Shown: positions 36,501-44,095 of the stretch, piece after piece | Layout: each line of letters begins with the position of its first letter | Numbering within the stretch: the stretch's first letter is position 1 | Assembly (NCBI GenBank): GCA_020051175.1 | Contig: JAGVJJ010000044.1 | Coordinates: 1 to 64,000, forward strand | Length of the DNA: 64,000 bases | Direction: 5' to 3' | From: Bacteroidia bacterium | GTDB lineage: Bacteria > Bacteroidota > Bacteroidia > 2-12-FULL-35-15 | The notes under the pieces: model-generated | Databases searched by the model: none | What the model was told of the DNA's origin: nothing | What the model saw: only the letters and a program-made list of their open reading frames with translations | Translations under genes and position numbers: made by a program

Positions 36501-36816
36501 CCAGCGTATCCAGGCAGGTAAGCTGGATGCTAAAAAAGCAGAGCGTCCATTGATTGATGGAGAAGTAAATACAGCTTGTGCTGAAGCTTGCCCTACTAAC
36601 GCTATCGTGTTTGGTGACTTAAATGATCCGAACAGCGCAATCAGCAAATTGAGAAAACAAGAAGCTGATGGCCGTGATTACCATGTATTGGGTGAAATCG
36701 GAACTAAGCCAGGTATCTCTTACTTAACGAAAGTAAGGAACTGTGAAGAAACAATTGGCGGGCCTTCAGAGCACGGACATGAGGCTGCACATACTGAGGA
36801 AAAAGCAGAAGCGTAA
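33553..36816 (+). CDS. actB: Alternative complex III subunit ActB, molybdopterin-oxidoreductase-like Fe-S protein
   Basis: 1087 residues. Tat signal NRRDFLKFLG (49-58) with a following AAC site (C69), suggesting export and lipidation. The large N-terminal region (about 70-720) is like the catalytic chain of molybdopterin oxidoreductases but serves as a structural, cofactor-free domain in ACIII. The C-terminal part (about 790-1050) binds Fe-S clusters: CFGCGACVVSC, CQHCNHAPCENVCP, CVGTRYCANNCPYKVRRF, CTMCIQR and CAEACPTNAI are visible. An Ala/Lys/Glu-rich segment (about 555-590) is an insertion between domains. It transfers electrons within the quinol:cytochrome c oxidoreductase complex. Encoded between actA and actC. 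Confidence 0.94.
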   Translation: MATKKYWKGLEELSNSPEFVQKVNNEFAEQIPVEEFLGDNNLASNNGTNRRDFLKFLGFSVAAASLAACEAPVNKAIPYVVKPEEITPGVANWYASTYFDGRDYAALVVKTREGRPIKVTGNTLSKVSNGATNARIQASILSLYDSSRLTGPVADKKASTWSAVDSEIGGKLAAIVAKGGAIRILSSTIISPSTKAVMDEFMAKYPGTKHVTYDAISYSAITNANAQTFGQGIIPTYRFEDAQVVVSIGADFLANWIEDFSVAYGKNRKVSKEKAVMSKHYQFESNLSLTGANADERVPVKVSEQAKVVVNLHNEVAKLVGVATLPSAELACDAMIAKVAKDLVANKGKSLVVSGSNDTNVQLIVNEINTLIGSYGKTIDMETPSYINQSDDKAFTALVADMAAGKVDAIITYNTNPVYTAPAALKFAEAYNKVGLRISFADRADETADLANYICPDHHYLESWNDFNPRKTHFSLSQPTIRPLFADINSGTRQAQDTLLKWAGNTTDYYTYIQKIWAERVFPMQGKYMTFTEFWNNALHDGAIEVGKGTEGPVAAEKDGKAKPVAAAKTEDAEKKEEEKPASAVNLKQAAREINAVQGGEFELALYEKTGIGNGNQANNPWLQELPDPITKITWDNYVTMSPLDMKDKYNLMERQDREASVVTVTVDGLSVELPVVPQPGQARGTIGIAVGYGREKAGKLSTQVGVVGKNVFPFTQVVNGTLSYAALDAKVASANKTTEIAGTQIHHTLMGREIVKETNLENYKKNPKSGNHDEMIITHSGPKKAETIDLWDEHVKPGHHWGMTIDLNSCFGCGACVVSCTAENNVAVVGKEQVMKTREMHWLRIDRYYSSDMNEVVAHKDHKGAIDMYLEMENPSAANPKVVFQPMLCQHCNHAPCENVCPVLATNHSNDGLNVMTYNRCVGTRYCANNCPYKVRRFNWFNYNGNSDFAFNPTQDDLGRMVLNPDVVVRSRGVMEKCTMCIQRIQAGKLDAKKAERPLIDGEVNTACAEACPTNAIVFGDLNDPNSAISKLRKQEADGRDYHVLGEIGTKPGISYLTKVRNCEETIGGPSEHGHEAAHTEEKAEA

Positions 36817-36872
36817 ACAATAGCAAACAGAATTTAGATATTAAATATTTATAATTTTTTTAAGATTAAAAT

Positions 36873-38276
36873 ATGCAGCACGAATCGGAAATCAGAGAGC
36901 CCTTAATCCTTGGTAATAAATCGTATCATCAGATCACTGAAGATATTGTTAAACCAATCGAGGGAAAAGCTACAAAGTATTGGTACATGCTACTCACCGT
37001 ATCGGTTATTTGTTTTCTATGGGGTATATGGTGTTTATCCTATACCATAGGAACAGGTATCGGGGTGTGGGGTTCCAACAACGGTGTTGATTGGGCATGG
37101 GACATTACCAACTTCGTATGGTGGATTGGTATCGGCCACGCGGGTACGCTAATCTCTGCGGTATTGTTGTTGTTCCGTCAGAAATGGAGAATGGCGATCA
37201 ACCGCTCTGCTGAAGCGATGACCATCTTTGCCGTAATGTGTGCTGCTATCTTCGTATTGTTGCACACAGGCCGTCCATGGTTAGACTACTGGTTGTTCCC
37301 ATTGCCAAACCAATTCGGTTCTTTGTGGGTAAACTTTAACTCTCCGCTTATGTGGGATGTTTTTGCAGTATCTACCTACTTCTCTGTATCATTGGTATTC
37401 TGGTACACAGGTCTGGTTCCTGACTTCGCTATGATTCGTGACAGAGCAGTAAAGCCAATGGCAAAGAAAGTATACAGCCTGTTGAGCTTTGGCTGGGGTG
37501 GAAGTGCACGTCACTGGCACCGTTTCGAAGAAGTATCCCTGGTACTTGCAGGTTTATCTACTCCACTTGTATTCTCCGTTCACTCAATCGTATCTACCGA
37601 CTTCGCAACCTCTGTTGTTCCGGGTTGGCACACTACCATCTTCCCTCCATATTTCGTTGCAGGTGCCGTATTCTCAGGGTTTGCAATGGTATTGACACTG
37701 TTGTTGATTATGCGTAAGATATACGCTTTGGAGAACTACATTACCATCAAGCACATCGAGTATATGAACATCGTTATCATTGTAACTGGTTCAATCGTGG
37801 GTGTTGCTTATTTAACAGAGTTATTTATTTCCTGGTATTCAGGTGTGGAATATGAGCAATATGCATTCCTGAACCGTGCTACAGGTCCATACTGGTGGGC
37901 ATATGCAGCCATGATGACTTGTAACGTTATTTCTCCACAGTTGTTCTGGTTCAAAAAATTACGTACCAATCTGACCTTTACCTTCATTATGTCTATCATT
38001 GTGAACATAGGTATGTGGTTCGAGCGTTTCGTAATTATCGTTCCTACATTGTGCCGTACATTCCTTCCTTCGTCATGGAATATGTACCACCCAACATTTG
38101 TGGACATTGGAATCTATACAGGTACTATCGGTATGTTCTTTACATTCTTCCTGTTGTTTACCCGTTATTTCCCGGTAATTGCGCAGGCCGAGTTAAAGTC
38201 TATTTTGAAATCATCCGGACAGGAATTTAAAGAAAAACACGCAGCACATGGTCATTCGCATGATGCAGCACACTAA
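36873..38276 (+). CDS. actC: Alternative complex III subunit ActC (NrfD/PsrC-like quinol-site membrane protein)
   Basis: 467 residues, ten predicted membrane helices, NrfD/PsrC family. Binds quinol at the cytoplasmic-periplasmic boundary for ACIII. Typical segments: SYTIGTGIGVWGSNN, WWIGIGHAGTLISAVLLL, RPWLDYWLFPLPNQFG, HRFEEVSLVLAGLSTPLV, SIVSTDFATSVVPGWH. The C-terminus is His-rich (AHGHSHDAAH). The stop codon TAA (38274-38276) forms part of the inverted-repeat element that follows. Confidence 0.95.
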   Translation: MQHESEIREPLILGNKSYHQITEDIVKPIEGKATKYWYMLLTVSVICFLWGIWCLSYTIGTGIGVWGSNNGVDWAWDITNFVWWIGIGHAGTLISAVLLLFRQKWRMAINRSAEAMTIFAVMCAAIFVLLHTGRPWLDYWLFPLPNQFGSLWVNFNSPLMWDVFAVSTYFSVSLVFWYTGLVPDFAMIRDRAVKPMAKKVYSLLSFGWGGSARHWHRFEEVSLVLAGLSTPLVFSVHSIVSTDFATSVVPGWHTTIFPPYFVAGAVFSGFAMVLTLLLIMRKIYALENYITIKHIEYMNIVIIVTGSIVGVAYLTELFISWYSGVEYEQYAFLNRATGPYWWAYAAMMTCNVISPQLFWFKKLRTNLTFTFIMSIIVNIGMWFERFVIIVPTLCRTFLPSSWNMYHPTFVDIGIYTGTIGMFFTFFLLFTRYFPVIAQAELKSILKSSGQEFKEKHAAHGHSHDAAH

Positions 38277-38416
38277 CCTCTCCCCTTGCCCCTCTCTTCA
38301 GGAGAGTGGAGAAATGGGAAGGCTTGAATAAAAATTTAGTAGAGATTATAGTCAGTACAAAAATAAAACATAACACAAACCCCCTCTCCTGAGGAGAGGG
38401 ATAAAGGGAGAGGTTA
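38274..38416. repeat. Palindromic inverted-repeat element between actC and actD
   Basis: Perfect 11-bp terminal inverted repeats: TAACCTCTCCC (38274-38284) and GGGAGAGGTTA (38406-38416). Each arm carries a second palindrome: CCCTCTCC-TGA-GGAGAGGG on the right (38382-38400) and an imperfect CTCTCTTCAGGAGAG on the left (38291-38306). An AT-rich centre of about 60 bases separates them. The element includes the actC stop codon and ends four bases before the actD ATG. The element at 42049-42181 has the same architecture. Confidence 0.75.
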
Positions 38417-38420
38417 AATT

Positions 38421-38939
38421 ATGAGCAAAGTAGCAATACACGCAATTTATGACGATGAAGAGCCATTGATGGCTACAGCTAAAGAGCTTCGTTCAAAAGG
38501 CATTAAAGTAAAAGATGTTTATTCACCTTTTCCTATCCACGGAATAGATGCAGTTATCGGTACTCCGAGAACGCGTATCGCCATCTGTGCCTTCATTTAT
38601 GGGATTACAGGAACCTGCCTGGCTACACTGATGATGTGGTACATGATGATCCACGACTGGCCAACGGATGTAGGTGGTAAACCAAGCTTTGCTTACTATA
38701 TGAACGTTCCGGCATTCATCCCTATTACGTTTGAAGCAACTGTACTTTGTGCTGCACACGGCATGGCAATCACGTATTACCTGCGTTGCTGGATGCTTCC
38801 GGGAGTAAAAGCTAAAAACCCTGATCCGAGAACTACAGACGATAAGTTCCTGATGATTGTGGAAACAAAAGAAGAGAACAAAAACAACATTGAAGCAGTG
38901 TTGAAAAACGGTGGTGCTTCTGAAATATCTTATAAATAA
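38421..38939 (+). CDS. actD: Alternative complex III subunit ActD (DUF3341)
   Basis: 172 residues, two membrane helices (about 52-74 and 98-120). Begins SKVAIHAIYDDEEPLMATAKELRSKG; the DUF3341 signature continues with VYSPFPIHGIDAVIG, RIAICAFIYGITGTCLATLMMWY and YYMNVPAFIPITFEATVL. ActD is a membrane subunit that packs on ActC. The ATG follows the inverted-repeat element by four bases. Followed by actE after 62 bases. Confidence 0.94.
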   Translation: MSKVAIHAIYDDEEPLMATAKELRSKGIKVKDVYSPFPIHGIDAVIGTPRTRIAICAFIYGITGTCLATLMMWYMMIHDWPTDVGGKPSFAYYMNVPAFIPITFEATVLCAAHGMAITYYLRCWMLPGVKAKNPDPRTTDDKFLMIVETKEENKNNIEAVLKNGGASEISYK

Positions 38940-39001
38940 AATAAACTGTAAGGCTTTAAACGCTTTATAATAAACGTATACGCATACATAATACTGTTAC
39001 G

Positions 39002-39673
39002 ATGAATAAAAATGTAATACGAATTGTTTCTGCAATGAGCTTGTTCAGCTGTATGACCATCGGCTTTACATCCTGCCAAAAACACGATGAAAACAGTCCC
39101 GGAGTGGAATTTATGCCGGATATGTACCGCTCTCCTTCCCTGGAAAGCAATATGGCTTATACTTCGCTCGAAACCGGTGAGGAAAAGCAGGCAAACATGC
39201 TTCCTGTAAAAGGAGCCATTGCAAGAGGGTATATGCCGTATATCTATGGCAATGACACTGCCGGATATTCAAATGCAGGAAAGTACCTGCGTAACCCGCT
39301 CGGTAGAACCGAGGCAAACTTAAAGCAGGGCGAAGAGCTTTATGGAAAGTTCTGTGTTCACTGTCATGGGGCAACAGGTCAGGGAGATGGACTGGTAGGT
39401 GGTAAATTGCCAGGAGCACCTCCTTCATATTCAGCAGGGGCTTTAAAGACATTGCCTGAAGGAAAAATTTTCCACTCTATTACTTACGGTAAAGGTCTGA
39501 TGGGGCCTCATGCTCCTTTAATGACCCAGGAAGAACGCTGGAAAGTTGTATTGTTTGTTCAGAAATTACAAAACCCGGGAGGTACTGCTCCTGCTGCCGA
39601 GGCCAATACTGTTGTACCGGCTGCTGAAGGTGCAGCTGTACCTGCCGAAGCACCTGCTGAAGGAAAAAAATAA
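39002..39673 (+). CDS. actE: Alternative complex III subunit ActE, monohaem cytochrome c lipoprotein
   Basis: 223 residues. Lipoprotein signal with a FTSC lipobox (C25), so membrane anchored by acyl chains. One CxxCH haem site, CVHCH (118-122), within a class I cytochrome c domain (about 100-195: GKFCVHCHGATGQGDG, with the distal Met segment GLMGPHAPLM). The C-terminal 30 residues are Ala/Pro/Glu-rich. ActE is the exit cytochrome that passes electrons to the oxidase. Together with the six haems of ActA, the operon encodes seven c-type haem sites. Confidence 0.93.
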   Translation: MNKNVIRIVSAMSLFSCMTIGFTSCQKHDENSPGVEFMPDMYRSPSLESNMAYTSLETGEEKQANMLPVKGAIARGYMPYIYGNDTAGYSNAGKYLRNPLGRTEANLKQGEELYGKFCVHCHGATGQGDGLVGGKLPGAPPSYSAGALKTLPEGKIFHSITYGKGLMGPHAPLMTQEERWKVVLFVQKLQNPGGTAPAAEANTVVPAAEGAAVPAEAPAEGKK

Positions 39674-39719
39674 TTGACAATAGTAAAAACAGTAAGAGTT
39701 TTTTGAGAATAAAAGATAA

Positions 39720-40964
39720 ATGCAAACAGATATGAACAATTTGAACTATACATTTACTAAAAAAACCAAAAACATTACCATTGGTTTAATGGTAATTGGC
39801 TTTATTACCATTGTTGCAGGTTTTTTAACTGACCATGCTCCTGATGGTGTGAGCCATGACGAGTACCATCATAACCGTTTCTGGGCAAACCTGCTGGTAA
39901 ATGGCTGGTTTTATATGGGTATAGCGCTGTTGGCCACGTTCTTTATGGCTCTTCAGTACGTTGCGGAGGTAGCATGGTCTGTTGCTGTAAAAAGGGTTTT
40001 TGAAGCGGTTTCCAGCTATCTTCCTATTGGCGGAGCTGTAATGCTTGTAATTTTGCTTGCCGGCCAGTTTGGTGTTCACCACCTGTACCACTGGATGGAC
40101 CCGGAAGTGATTAATCCGGAATCACCGAAGTACGATGAAGTAATTGCAAACAAACACGGTTATTTTGCTCCATGGTTCTTTTGGCTTAGAGCTTTGATTT
40201 ATGTGGGTGTTTGGGTAATGTTCCAGAGAGGTTTCTTAAAGCGTTCATTGGAGCAGGATTTGCAAGGCGGTACAGCACTGCATTTCAAACAAATGGGTAA
40301 GGCAGCAGCATTTATGGTATTCTTTGCTGTTACCTCTTCTACAGCTGCGTGGGATTGGATGATGTCGCTTGATGTACACTGGTTCAGCACCATGTATGGC
40401 TGGTATGCATTCTCCGGAATGTGGATTTCTGCATTGACCACTATTATCTTATTTGTATTGTACCTGAAACGCAAAGGTTATTTACAGCATGTAAACGACA
40501 GCCATATCCATGACTTGGGTAAATGGGTGTTTGCAATCAGCTTCCTTTGGAGTTACCTGTGGTTCTGCCAGTTCATGCTTATCTGGTATACCAACATCCC
40601 TGAGGAGATTGTGTATTTCCAGGAGCGCTTGCACGATTTCGGTTACATGGGCCTTATGTGGACCGTATTCTTCATGAACTTTGTATTCCCGATGATTTTG
40701 CTAATGAGCCGCGATGCAAAACGCAACTACTACTTCCTTGTAATTGTTGGCTCTATCATATTTGTAGGTCACTGGCTGGACGTGTTCATGATGGTAATGC
40801 CTGCAACAGTGAATGGTCACTGGCATTTAGGATGGATAGAGATTGGAATGGCTTTAGGTTTCCTTGGAGCAATGTTGTTCACTATTCACAGTGCGCTTGC
40901 AAAACGTCCTTTATTGGTAAAACAGCATCCTTACCTTGACGAAAGTCTTCATCACCAGGTTTAA
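39720..40964 (+). CDS. actF: Alternative complex III subunit ActF (quinol-site membrane subunit)
   Basis: 414 residues, ten predicted membrane helices, related to ActC/NrfD. Motifs: HHNRFWANLLVNGWFYMGIAL, YLPIGGAVMLVILLAGQFGVHHLYHW, AAWDWMMSLDVHWFSTMYG, FQERLHDFGYMGLMWTVFF. In ACIII, ActF is the second quinol-binding-type subunit that packs against ActC. An alternative start at M5 is possible; neither is decisively supported. Sits 46 bases after actE and 60 before coxB. Confidence 0.94.
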   Translation: MQTDMNNLNYTFTKKTKNITIGLMVIGFITIVAGFLTDHAPDGVSHDEYHHNRFWANLLVNGWFYMGIALLATFFMALQYVAEVAWSVAVKRVFEAVSSYLPIGGAVMLVILLAGQFGVHHLYHWMDPEVINPESPKYDEVIANKHGYFAPWFFWLRALIYVGVWVMFQRGFLKRSLEQDLQGGTALHFKQMGKAAAFMVFFAVTSSTAAWDWMMSLDVHWFSTMYGWYAFSGMWISALTTIILFVLYLKRKGYLQHVNDSHIHDLGKWVFAISFLWSYLWFCQFMLIWYTNIPEEIVYFQERLHDFGYMGLMWTVFFMNFVFPMILLMSRDAKRNYYFLVIVGSIIFVGHWLDVFMMVMPATVNGHWHLGWIEIGMALGFLGAMLFTIHSALAKRPLLVKQHPYLDESLHHQV

Positions 40965-41024
40965 TAATTATATTTAGGAATACTATAGAAATTCATCAAT
41001 TCAACAATATATAAGTAAAGTACT

Positions 41025-42050
41025 ATGATAAAGTTTTTGATTTACGTAGCTATCATTTTAACGGTTTTTGCAATCGGTTATTTAGTAAGGGTATTCGAGC
41101 TTGCGTCAGGCCTGAAAGGCAATAAGCCACACATTATTACCGAGAAAGATAATCGGTTGAATGGAAGGATCATGCTTACATTCCTGGTAGTGTTTTTTCT
41201 TTTCGTTATCTGGAACCTGAAAAGCTTTGTGCCTTTAACGCTGCCTAAATCTGCATCTGAGCATGGAGATGATTTGGACTGGTTATTCAATTTTAACATG
41301 GCTATCCTCTTCATTGTATTTACGCTTACCCATATTTTGTTGTTTTACTTCGCTTACAAATACTATGGCCGTGATAACAACAGAGCTACCTATTTCCCTC
41401 ACAGCAACAAGCTGGAGATGATCTGGACTGTAATTCCTGCAATTGTGCTTGCCGTTATCATCATTTTCGGATTGAGAGCATGGAATAAAATCACTGCTAA
41501 GGCATCTGACGATGCAATTGTAATACAGCTGTATGCAAAGCAGTTTGACTGGACGGCCCGCTACGCAGGTGCTGATAATAAACTGGGCGATTCCAACTAC
41601 AAATTGATTACCGATGAGAATGCTTTGGGTATGGATGAGAAAGATGCAAAAGGTGCGGATGACATTGTTGTGAGAAATGAATTCCATATCCCGGTTGGAA
41701 AAGAAATCGAATTTAAACTGAATGCACGCGAAGTCATCCACAGTGCTTTTATGCCTCACTTTAGGGCACAGATGAACTGTGTTCCGGGAATGACGACCAT
41801 GCTTCACTTTACACCTACAGTTACTACGGAGGAGATGAGGAAAGACCCTTATGTAATTGAACTGATGAAAGGCATAAATGAAGCACGTGCTAAACGTGGT
41901 GAAAAACCTGAGGAATTCAACTACATGTTGTTGTGTAATAAAATTTGCGGAAACAGCCACTACAACATGCAGATGACAATTATTGTGGAATCAGAGGCTG
42001 ACTACAACAAATGGTTAAGCAGCCAGAAACCGTTTTTTGCGAAAAAGTAA
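41025..42050 (+). CDS. coxB: Cytochrome c oxidase subunit II
   Basis: 341 residues. Two membrane helices, one at the N-terminus and one near 85-110, and a periplasmic cupredoxin domain. The dinuclear CuA site is C304-x-x-x-C308-x-x-x-H312-x-x-M315 in LLCNKICGNSHYNM; the upstream His is in REVIHSAFMP, with FRAQMNCVPG following. The CuA Glu position is a Lys, as in other Bacteroidota CoxB. Electron entry point from ActE to the oxidase. The stop codon TAA (42048-42050) is within the second inverted-repeat element. Confidence 0.94.
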   Translation: MIKFLIYVAIILTVFAIGYLVRVFELASGLKGNKPHIITEKDNRLNGRIMLTFLVVFFLFVIWNLKSFVPLTLPKSASEHGDDLDWLFNFNMAILFIVFTLTHILLFYFAYKYYGRDNNRATYFPHSNKLEMIWTVIPAIVLAVIIIFGLRAWNKITAKASDDAIVIQLYAKQFDWTARYAGADNKLGDSNYKLITDENALGMDEKDAKGADDIVVRNEFHIPVGKEIEFKLNAREVIHSAFMPHFRAQMNCVPGMTTMLHFTPTVTTEEMRKDPYVIELMKGINEARAKRGEKPEEFNYMLLCNKICGNSHYNMQMTIIVESEADYNKWLSSQKPFFAKK

Positions 42051-42181
42051 AAGCCCCACCCTCGCCAAAGGGGAGGTATAAAGGAGACTTAATGAATATT
42101 AGTAAATATAAGTAACAGATAATTATAACCCATCTCACCAGTAACCCCTCTCCTTTGGAGAGGGGAAGGGGTGAGGCCTTT
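42049..42181. repeat. Palindromic inverted-repeat element between coxB and coxA
   Basis: Same architecture as 38274-38416: a left arm starting AAAAGCCCCACCC (42049-42061), an AT-rich centre and a right arm whose end GGGTGAGGCCTTT (42169-42181) is an 11-of-13 complement. The right arm contains a perfect 9-bp hairpin CCCCTCTCC-TTT-GGAGAGGGG (42145-42165). The element covers the last bases of the coxB stop codon and ends 16 bases before the coxA ATG. Confidence 0.75.
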
Positions 42182-42197
42182 AATTAGAATAATATCA

Positions 42198-44006
42198 ATG
42201 GAGAATCACGATTTACACGCGCACGCACATCATCATGGACATGAAGAGGAGCATCACCACGAAGAATCATTTGTGAGCAAGTACATTTTTAGTATGGATC
42301 ACAAAACCATTTCACGCCAGTTCCTGATAACTGCTGTGATAATGGCTTTCATTGCGATGATTATGTCTATCCTGTTCCGTTTGCAGCTCGCATGGCCTGG
42401 GGAAAAATTCTGGATCATGAATTTCCTTCTTGGTGATAAGTGGGCGCCAGGTGGAGTATTGGATGCCGGTATGTATATGCAGCTGGTAACGATTCACGGT
42501 ACCATCATGGTGTTTATGGTGCTAACAGGTGGTTTGAGCGGTACGTTCAGTAACCTTCTTATCCCTTACCAGATTGGTGCGCGCGATATGGCTTCAGGAT
42601 TTCTGAATATGTTGTCGTATTGGTTCTTCTTCCTTTCAAGTGTATTCATGTTAATGGGCTTTATGGTGGAAAGTGGTGCTGCTTCCGGTGGATGGACAGT
42701 TTATCCTCCTTTGAGTGCATTACCACAGGCAATGGAAGGTTCAAGAATGGGTATGACACTTTGGTTGGTTTCCATGTCGTTCTTCATCGTTTCATCACTT
42801 TTGGGCGGTCTGAACTACATTACTACTGTAATTAACTTACGTACCAAAGGTATGTCGATGACCCGCTTGCCGCTTACCATCTGGGCATTCTTTGTAACAG
42901 CTATCCTGGGTGTACTTTCTTTCCCTGTATTATTTTCTGCAGCATTGCTGTTGATTTTTGACAGAAGCTTCGGTACATCTTTCTACCTGTCGGATATTTA
43001 TATTGGCGGACAAGCCTTGGAGCAAACAGGTGGTAGCCCGATTCTTTACGAGCACTTATTCTGGTTCTTAGGTCACCCTGAGGTGTATATCATCATTTTA
43101 CCTGCATTGGGTTTAACATCAGAAATCATCTCTGTAAATGCACGTAAACCAATTTTTGGTTACCGTGCCATGATTGGCTCCATCCTTGCGATCGGCTTCC
43201 TTTCTTTCATCGTATGGGGTCACCATATGTTTATTACCGGTATGAATCCATTCTTAGGTTCTGTGTTCGTATTCACCACCTTGTTGATTGCGATCCCTTC
43301 TGCGGTAAAAGCGTTTAACTACATTACTACATTGTGGAAAGGTAACATCCGTTACACTCCGGCAATGTTGTTTGCTATCGGATTGGTGTCTACCTTTATT
43401 TCCGGTGGTTTAACAGGTATTATCCTTGCTGACTCTGCTTTGGATATTCCAATCCACGATACATTGTTTGTGGTAGCCCACTTCCACATTGTAATGGGGC
43501 TTTCGGCAATTTTGGGTATGTTGGCCGGTGTTTATCACTGGTTCCCTAAAATGTTCCTGCGCCACATGAACAAGAAGCTTGGGTATATCCACTTCTGGGG
43601 AACATTTGTTGCTGCCTACGGTGTATTCTTCCCGATGCACTTCTTAGGATTAGCTGGTCTTCCAAGAAGGTATTATACCAATTCAGCATTCCCGATGTTT
43701 GATAACCTGATCGACATCAACATCATTATGACCAGCTTCGCTATCCTGGGTGGTTTGATGCAGTTGGTATTCCTGTTCAACTTCTTCTATTCGATGTTCC
43801 GTGGTCCTAAGTCGGAGCAAAACCCATGGGGCTCAAACACACTGGAGTGGACAACACCGATGGCGAACATACACGGCAACTGGCCTGGTGCTTTACCTGT
43901 AGTTCACCGCTGGCCGTATGACTACAGCAAGCCTGGTAAAGAAGCTGATTTCGTACCTCAGACCGTGCCTTTGGCAGATGGAGAGGTTGATGGTGGTGGT
44001 CACTAA
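42198..44006 (+). CDS. coxA: Cytochrome c oxidase subunit I
   Basis: 602 residues from the ATG at 42198; an in-frame GTG at 42171 lies inside the inverted-repeat element and is rejected. A His-rich cytoplasmic N-terminus (HAHAHHHGHEEEHHHEE) precedes twelve or more helices. Haem/copper ligands are visible: the haem-a His in TIHGTIMVFM, the CuB His-Tyr motif WFLGHPEVYII, WGHHMFITG with the paired His, and VAHFHIVMG. It reduces O2 and pumps protons. The K- and D-channel assignment was not checked. No subunit III/IV follows. A terminator lies 24 bases after the stop. Confidence 0.96.
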   Translation: MENHDLHAHAHHHGHEEEHHHEESFVSKYIFSMDHKTISRQFLITAVIMAFIAMIMSILFRLQLAWPGEKFWIMNFLLGDKWAPGGVLDAGMYMQLVTIHGTIMVFMVLTGGLSGTFSNLLIPYQIGARDMASGFLNMLSYWFFFLSSVFMLMGFMVESGAASGGWTVYPPLSALPQAMEGSRMGMTLWLVSMSFFIVSSLLGGLNYITTVINLRTKGMSMTRLPLTIWAFFVTAILGVLSFPVLFSAALLLIFDRSFGTSFYLSDIYIGGQALEQTGGSPILYEHLFWFLGHPEVYIIILPALGLTSEIISVNARKPIFGYRAMIGSILAIGFLSFIVWGHHMFITGMNPFLGSVFVFTTLLIAIPSAVKAFNYITTLWKGNIRYTPAMLFAIGLVSTFISGGLTGIILADSALDIPIHDTLFVVAHFHIVMGLSAILGMLAGVYHWFPKMFLRHMNKKLGYIHFWGTFVAAYGVFFPMHFLGLAGLPRRYYTNSAFPMFDNLIDINIIMTSFAILGGLMQLVFLFNFFYSMFRGPKSEQNPWGSNTLEWTTPMANIHGNWPGALPVVHRWPYDYSKPGKEADFVPQTVPLADGEVDGGGH

Positions 44007-44029
44007 TAACTTAAATAATATCATGAAGG

Positions 44030-44065
44030 ATCCCTTAACAAATAAATGTTAAGGGATTTTTTATT
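44030..44065 (+). terminator. Rho-independent terminator of the act-cox operon
   Basis: Perfect 10-bp stem ATCCCTTAAC / GTTAAGGGAT (44030-44039 and 44048-44057), 8-base loop and a following run TTTTTTATTT. Placed 24 bases after coxA, it separates the respiratory operon from the lipoprotein operon. Confidence 0.85.
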
Positions 44066-44095
44066 TCAACTATTTTTCTTATCTTAGCTATCAAC

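Noticed and set aside
33553-36816. ActB as a true molybdenum enzyme
   Set aside because: The neighbourhood (actA, C, D, E, F) shows it is the ACIII subunit, in which the molybdopterin domain lacks the cofactor.
38274-42181. Palindromic elements as rho-independent terminators
   Set aside because: No T-run follows the hairpins, and downstream genes belong to the same complex.
42171-42197. Upstream GTG start for coxA
   Set aside because: It lies in the palindromic element, and the encoded residues RPLIRIIS have no counterpart in the family; the ATG at 42198 is better.
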